A stretch of DNA of 8,393 nucleotides, taken from JAJPJX01 sp964568355 (lineage in GTDB: Bacteria > Acidobacteriota > Terriglobia > Bryobacterales > Bryobacteraceae). Below the pieces are notes generated by a model. The model searched no databases. It saw nothing but the letters and a program-made list of their open reading frames with translations, and was not told the DNA's origin. A program made the position numbers and the translations under genes. The DNA lies in contig CAZMRK010000228.1 of assembly GCA_964568355.1 (NCBI GenBank), positions 1 to 8,393 of the forward strand, in the 5' to 3' direction. This document shows, piece after piece, positions 6,104-8,393 of the stretch (its first letter is position 1; every line of letters begins with the position of its first letter).

Positions 6104-6333
6104 GCGCGTGTCAGTAGTCAGAAATTCGTCCTTTATGTGGAGGGCCCGTGACGGCCGAGAGATATAACTCGATTTTCTTATATAGGCTGAGCTTGTGCGT
6201 ATTCGATAGCTACATCGGACGCATACCGTCCCGCCACTCCGCTGACGGAAATCGACAGCGTTACTCCGAAACGATAATCTCTTCCCATCCACGGCCGATA
6301 ACAGAACCGCGCAGTAGCGAACGTTGCGCGCAT
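6104..6333. other. Intergenic region, no supported gene
   Basis: This stretch between convergent genes holds no ORF with convincing start signals or composition. A GTG at 6148 opens a frame that runs on through the palindromic repeat and antisense to the DUF4280 gene, which argues against coding. AT-rich patches near 6160-6185 resemble -10 boxes but lead to no gene. Confidence 0.4.
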
Positions 6334-6370
6334 CGTCGACTGAAGTCGACGCGGCACGCTGAGAGCGTGC
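6334..6370. repeat. REP-like double palindrome directly after the DUF4280 stop
   Basis: Two perfect hairpins lie two bases apart. CGTCGACT (6334-6341) pairs with AGTCGACG (6344-6351) around GA, and GCACGCT (6354-6360) pairs with AGCGTGC (6364-6370) around GAG. The second ends one base short of the stop codon of the minus-strand gene (6372-6374). I recall similar palindromic units as dispersed elements between genes in Solibacter-like genomes, which is memory and not a search. It may protect or terminate the minus-strand mRNA. Confidence 0.6.
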
Positions 6371-6371
6371 G

Positions 6372-6761
6372 CTACGGGACGGTGACGGTGAACTCGCCGG
6401 GGGTGACGAACTGGATCACTCCTCCCCAGATGCACATCAGCTTCGAGACGTTGTCGAGGGTCGGCATGTTATCCAGCAGCACGGTGGGCGCTCCCGTTAC
6501 CCAGGGCGCCGGGGTGTTGGGGATGCAGGGCATCGGCGTCAGTACCCCCAGGGCCGCGGCGGTGGCGGAAGCCACGGTGGGGTTGGCCAGGGACATGCAC
6601 ATCCCGAAGGGCATGATGTTGACCAGCGGGACGTGATCCATGATGTTGGCGTCCGGCACCATGTTGGTCATGGTCCGGTGCTGGGGCAGCACGACCAGTG
6701 AGCTGGGCGCGGCTCCGAAACTGCACTGCATCATCGCTCCCATACAGACCTGCATCGGCAT
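6372..6761 (-). CDS. DUF4280 family PAAR-like protein (129 aa)
   Basis: The protein fits DUF4280, a PAAR-like family linked to the tips of type VI secretion and extracellular contractile injection systems. Seen along the length: GAMMQCSFG (8-16), SSLVVLP (20-26), ANIMDHVPLVNIMPFGMC (38-55), a TAAALGVLTPMPC segment (67-79), APWVTGAPTVLL (85-96), then MCIWGGVIQFVTPGEFTVTVP to the end. The length is usual for a stand-alone member. It has 14 Met and 5 Cys (6, 13, 55, 79, 110), the latter possibly metal-binding or structural. AGGAGG (6770-6775, minus strand) sits 8 nt before the ATG. It lies 30 bp downstream of the membrane-protein gene in one operon. Acting as a spike tip or effector adaptor follows from the family; no apparatus gene is visible here. 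Confidence 0.85.
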   Translation of the reverse strand: MPMQVCMGAMMQCSFGAAPSSLVVLPQHRTMTNMVPDANIMDHVPLVNIMPFGMCMSLANPTVASATAAALGVLTPMPCIPNTPAPWVTGAPTVLLDNMPTLDNVSKLMCIWGGVIQFVTPGEFTVTVP

Positions 6762-6791
6762 TGACTCTTCCTCCTATCGGTTCTCTCTTCT

Positions 6792-7766
6792 TTAGAATGC
6801 ATCACGGCGGCGCCTGGCGGTGGCCCCCTCCACTGCTTTTTGCAGCAGCAGTTTCCCGAGCCGCGAAAGCACCATCCCGATGCCGCTCACGATGAGCAGG
6901 ACGAGCACGAGCGCCGCGGCGTCGAGCAGCAGCGTCAGGATGGCCTTCTCTCCAAAGGTCCGGGCACCGGCCTGGATCCGCGCAATCCGGGGGTTGTCGG
7001 TCTGGTAGAGGATGGGCACCGCAACTCCCTGTTTCAACCCGGAAATGCTGCCGGAGTCCACTTCGTCTACCGCATGGACCGGGTCGCGCCAGCCGGCGGG
7101 CACAAACTCCAGGTCCACAATCTCGAAGGGCTGGAGCGTTTCGATCGAGCTCCTGTGGCGGCCGGACAGGAGCCTGGTAATATGCGTCACATAGTGCACC
7201 GTGGCCTGTCCGGCCTTCACGGATCCGGCCGGGGCAAGCGGGGCGGTGGGAATCGCGATATACAGGAATAGCGCACCGGCATACGGGATCAACAGCCATC
7301 CCGCCAGCGCCATTTCCGCCTTGCGCCACAGATAGATCAGCGCGGCCAGGCCCAGCAGCACAGCCACAACCCGGCGGATGGTCTGCGCGTGGTCGACAAA
7401 GAGCGAAAACGTGTGCCGGCTGGCGAGGCGCGAGCTGGGAATCAGGATAAACTGGCGCAGTTGCCGCGACGGCAGGTACCGTACCATTACCGGCGATCCG
7501 ACGTGCAGGGAATCAAAGGTCGCTACATCGACCGCGGTAGTGTCATAACTGGGGGACAGCTCTCCGGCGGGCTGATAGACGGAAGTCACGTTCAGCCTGC
7601 GCGACCAGGAATCGTGCTTGACCCAGATCTGCTCATTCTTGGAGAATATCGTGCCGGAGATCAGCAGACCGCGGGTGTCGATGTACATGGAGTAGCCGAC
7701 AAGGCCGCCCACCATCGCGATGAGCGAGGCGAGCGAGAGGTACGAAGAGCATCCCTTGGCCGCCAT
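6792..7766 (-). CDS. Membrane protein with two DUF3592-like domains (324 aa)
   Basis: Four hydrophobic segments are visible: about 12-29, 131-147, 153-173 and 275-300. Between them lie two soluble beta-type regions. Each carries the DUF3592-like element in which a Gly-hydrophobic strand precedes Tyr and a Pro or Asn-Pro turn: GSPVMVRYLP (90-99) and GVAVPILYQTDNPRIARI (246-263). The layout TM-domain-TM-TM-domain-TM suggests internal duplication, with both domains on the same side, probably extracytoplasmic. The C-terminus is very basic (ARRRRDAF), consistent with a cytoplasmic tail. The ATG at 7766 has no strong Shine-Dalgarno. It is the first gene of a minus-strand pair with the PAAR-like gene 30 bp downstream, and it diverges from the CsgG-family gene. 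The family has no defined biochemical role known to me. Assignment to DUF3592 is by pattern and is moderately sure. Confidence 0.75.
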   Translation of the reverse strand: MAAKGCSSYLSLASLIAMVGGLVGYSMYIDTRGLLISGTIFSKNEQIWVKHDSWSRRLNVTSVYQPAGELSPSYDTTAVDVATFDSLHVGSPVMVRYLPSRQLRQFILIPSSRLASRHTFSLFVDHAQTIRRVVAVLLGLAALIYLWRKAEMALAGWLLIPYAGALFLYIAIPTAPLAPAGSVKAGQATVHYVTHITRLLSGRHRSSIETLQPFEIVDLEFVPAGWRDPVHAVDEVDSGSISGLKQGVAVPILYQTDNPRIARIQAGARTFGEKAILTLLLDAAALVLVLLIVSGIGMVLSRLGKLLLQKAVEGATARRRRDAF

Positions 7767-7907
7767 CCGTGGGGCCAGTTTACCGCGGAAGTGGCCGCGC
7801 GCACGTACCAGGGAGGCAGTTGCGGTACTAGACCGGGCTTCCTGGTCGGCGGATTACCAACCTGGAATCAACAAGTTACGAATAGCCTGATACAACCCCC
7901 GATGCTT

Positions 7908-7934
7908 TTGCGCGAGTCAGGAATCGGGTACAAT
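7908..7934 (+). promoter_or_regulatory. Possible promoter of the CsgG-family gene
   Basis: TACAAT at 7929-7934 matches the -10 consensus at five of six positions. The best upstream partner is TTGCGC (7908-7913) at a short 15-nt spacing, so the -35 is weak. It lies about 50 bp before the ATG at 7986 within the 219-bp divergent region, where I see no gene. Confidence 0.33.
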
Positions 7935-7985
7935 TGACGCGAAATAGTCCGCGAAGGGAAGCACGATGACCAGGAAGAGGATACG

Positions 7986-8393
7986 ATGAGCCGATTGAAA
8001 CAGTCTCTTGCTATTTTCGGGATCGCGATCTCCTGTCTCGCGCCGGCCCAGGCGCAGCAGAAAAAGAGAGTGGCGGTTCTGGATTTCGACTACGCCACGG
8101 TGCAGAGCGGCGTGAGCGCGATTTTCGGCGCCAACCAGGATGTGGGCAAAGGGATCGCCGATCTGCTGGTGGACAAACTGGTGCAGGACGGAAAGTACTC
8201 GGTGATCGAGCGCAAGGCCCTGGACAAGGTGCTGGCCGAGCAGAATTTCTCCAACAGCAACCGGGCCGACAGCAGCACGGCGGCGAAGATCGGCAAGGTG
8301 CTGGGCGTGGATGCCATCATTATCGGCAGCATCACGCAGTTCGGCCGCGATGACAAGAAGACGGACATCGGCGGCGGGGCCCTGGGCGGGATT
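7986..8393 (+). CDS. CsgG-family exported protein, N-terminal part (runs off window)
   Basis: 136 codons are visible and the frame is open at the window end. The ATG at 7986 has AGGAAGAGG (7972-7980) 5 nt upstream. Residues 1-24 form a signal peptide (MSRLKQ, hydrophobic core, PAQAQ) with likely cleavage after Ala24. Then come CsgG-domain landmarks: KRVAVLDFDYATV (27-39), IADLLVDKLVQDGKYSVIERKALDKVLAEQNF, and AAKIGKVLGVDAIIIGSITQFG. Family members form outer-membrane secretion pores or periplasmic components. Unlike E. coli CsgG there is no lipobox with a Cys at the cleavage site (the only Cys lies inside the hydrophobic core), so it is probably a soluble or pore-forming relative and not a curli lipoprotein. 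The Gly-rich stretch at the visible end (GGGALGG) is where membrane-pore or linker segments can begin. It diverges from the membrane-protein/PAAR-like operon, which may or may not be functionally linked. Confidence 0.85.
   Translation, partial: MSRLKQSLAIFGIAISCLAPAQAQQKKRVAVLDFDYATVQSGVSAIFGANQDVGKGIADLLVDKLVQDGKYSVIERKALDKVLAEQNFSNSNRADSSTAAKIGKVLGVDAIIIGSITQFGRDDKKTDIGGGALGGI

Noticed and set aside
6148..6636. Plus-strand frame (162 codons) starting with GTG
   Set aside because: It crosses the palindromic repeat and then runs antisense to the DUF4280 gene. The GGAGG before its GTG is too close to serve as a proper ribosome binding site.
7807..7846. Inverted repeat ACCAGG (7807-7812) and CCTGGT (7841-7846)
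   Set aside because: The arms are only 6 bp with a 28-nt gap, which is expected by chance; there is no further symmetry or link to a promoter.
7389..7937. Plus-strand frame (182 codons) opposite the DUF3592-like gene
   Set aside because: It overlaps a convincing membrane-protein gene, has no ribosome binding site and gives a product of shadow-like composition.

Overview
The window looks like a chromosomal stretch of a high-GC soil-type bacterium, most plausibly an Acidobacteriota of the Solibacter/Bryobacter type. That assignment is an inference: it rests on GC-rich coding DNA with long spurious antisense ORFs, a GntR-LacI hybrid regulator, and a palindromic intergenic repeat of a kind I associate with that group. 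No rRNA, tRNA, CRISPR array, transposase or integrase was seen.

Left block (1-2699, + strand, GC-rich). The C-terminal part of a protein with a metzincin-like zinc-protease motif (HELGH...H plus a downstream Met) is followed 10 bp later by two tandem paralogues of an unrecognised, mostly helical family. The copies align without a gap over their first 228 residues with 132 identities by hand count. They share a C-terminal YPxCDWxDVLDR signature.

Middle block (about 2700-6333, visibly lower GC). A minus-strand GntR-LacI hybrid regulator converges on the second paralogue. Its 5' side faces a 199-bp regulatory region with palindromes, a good promoter for the divergent plus-strand genes, and repeated TTAG/CTAA elements. 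The plus-strand genes are four small unrecognised ones: a 67-aa membrane-anchored coiled coil, a translationally coupled 220-aa exported protein, a 74-aa basic protein, and a 159-aa protein with one membrane helix and a zinc ribbon. This reads as a small regulated envelope cassette inserted between GC-rich flanks.

Right block (6334-8393, GC-rich). A double perfect hairpin abuts the stop codon of a DUF4280 (PAAR-like) gene on the minus strand. Upstream in the same operon is a four-helix membrane protein with two DUF3592-like domains. Divergent from these, at the right edge, starts an exported CsgG-family protein, cut by the window end.

Working model (inference): the protease-motif protein and the PAAR-like protein suggest a contractile-injection or other secretion-apparatus neighbourhood, with the tandem paralogues as candidate partners. 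No sheath, tube, baseplate or ATPase gene is visible here, so this depends on genes outside the window.
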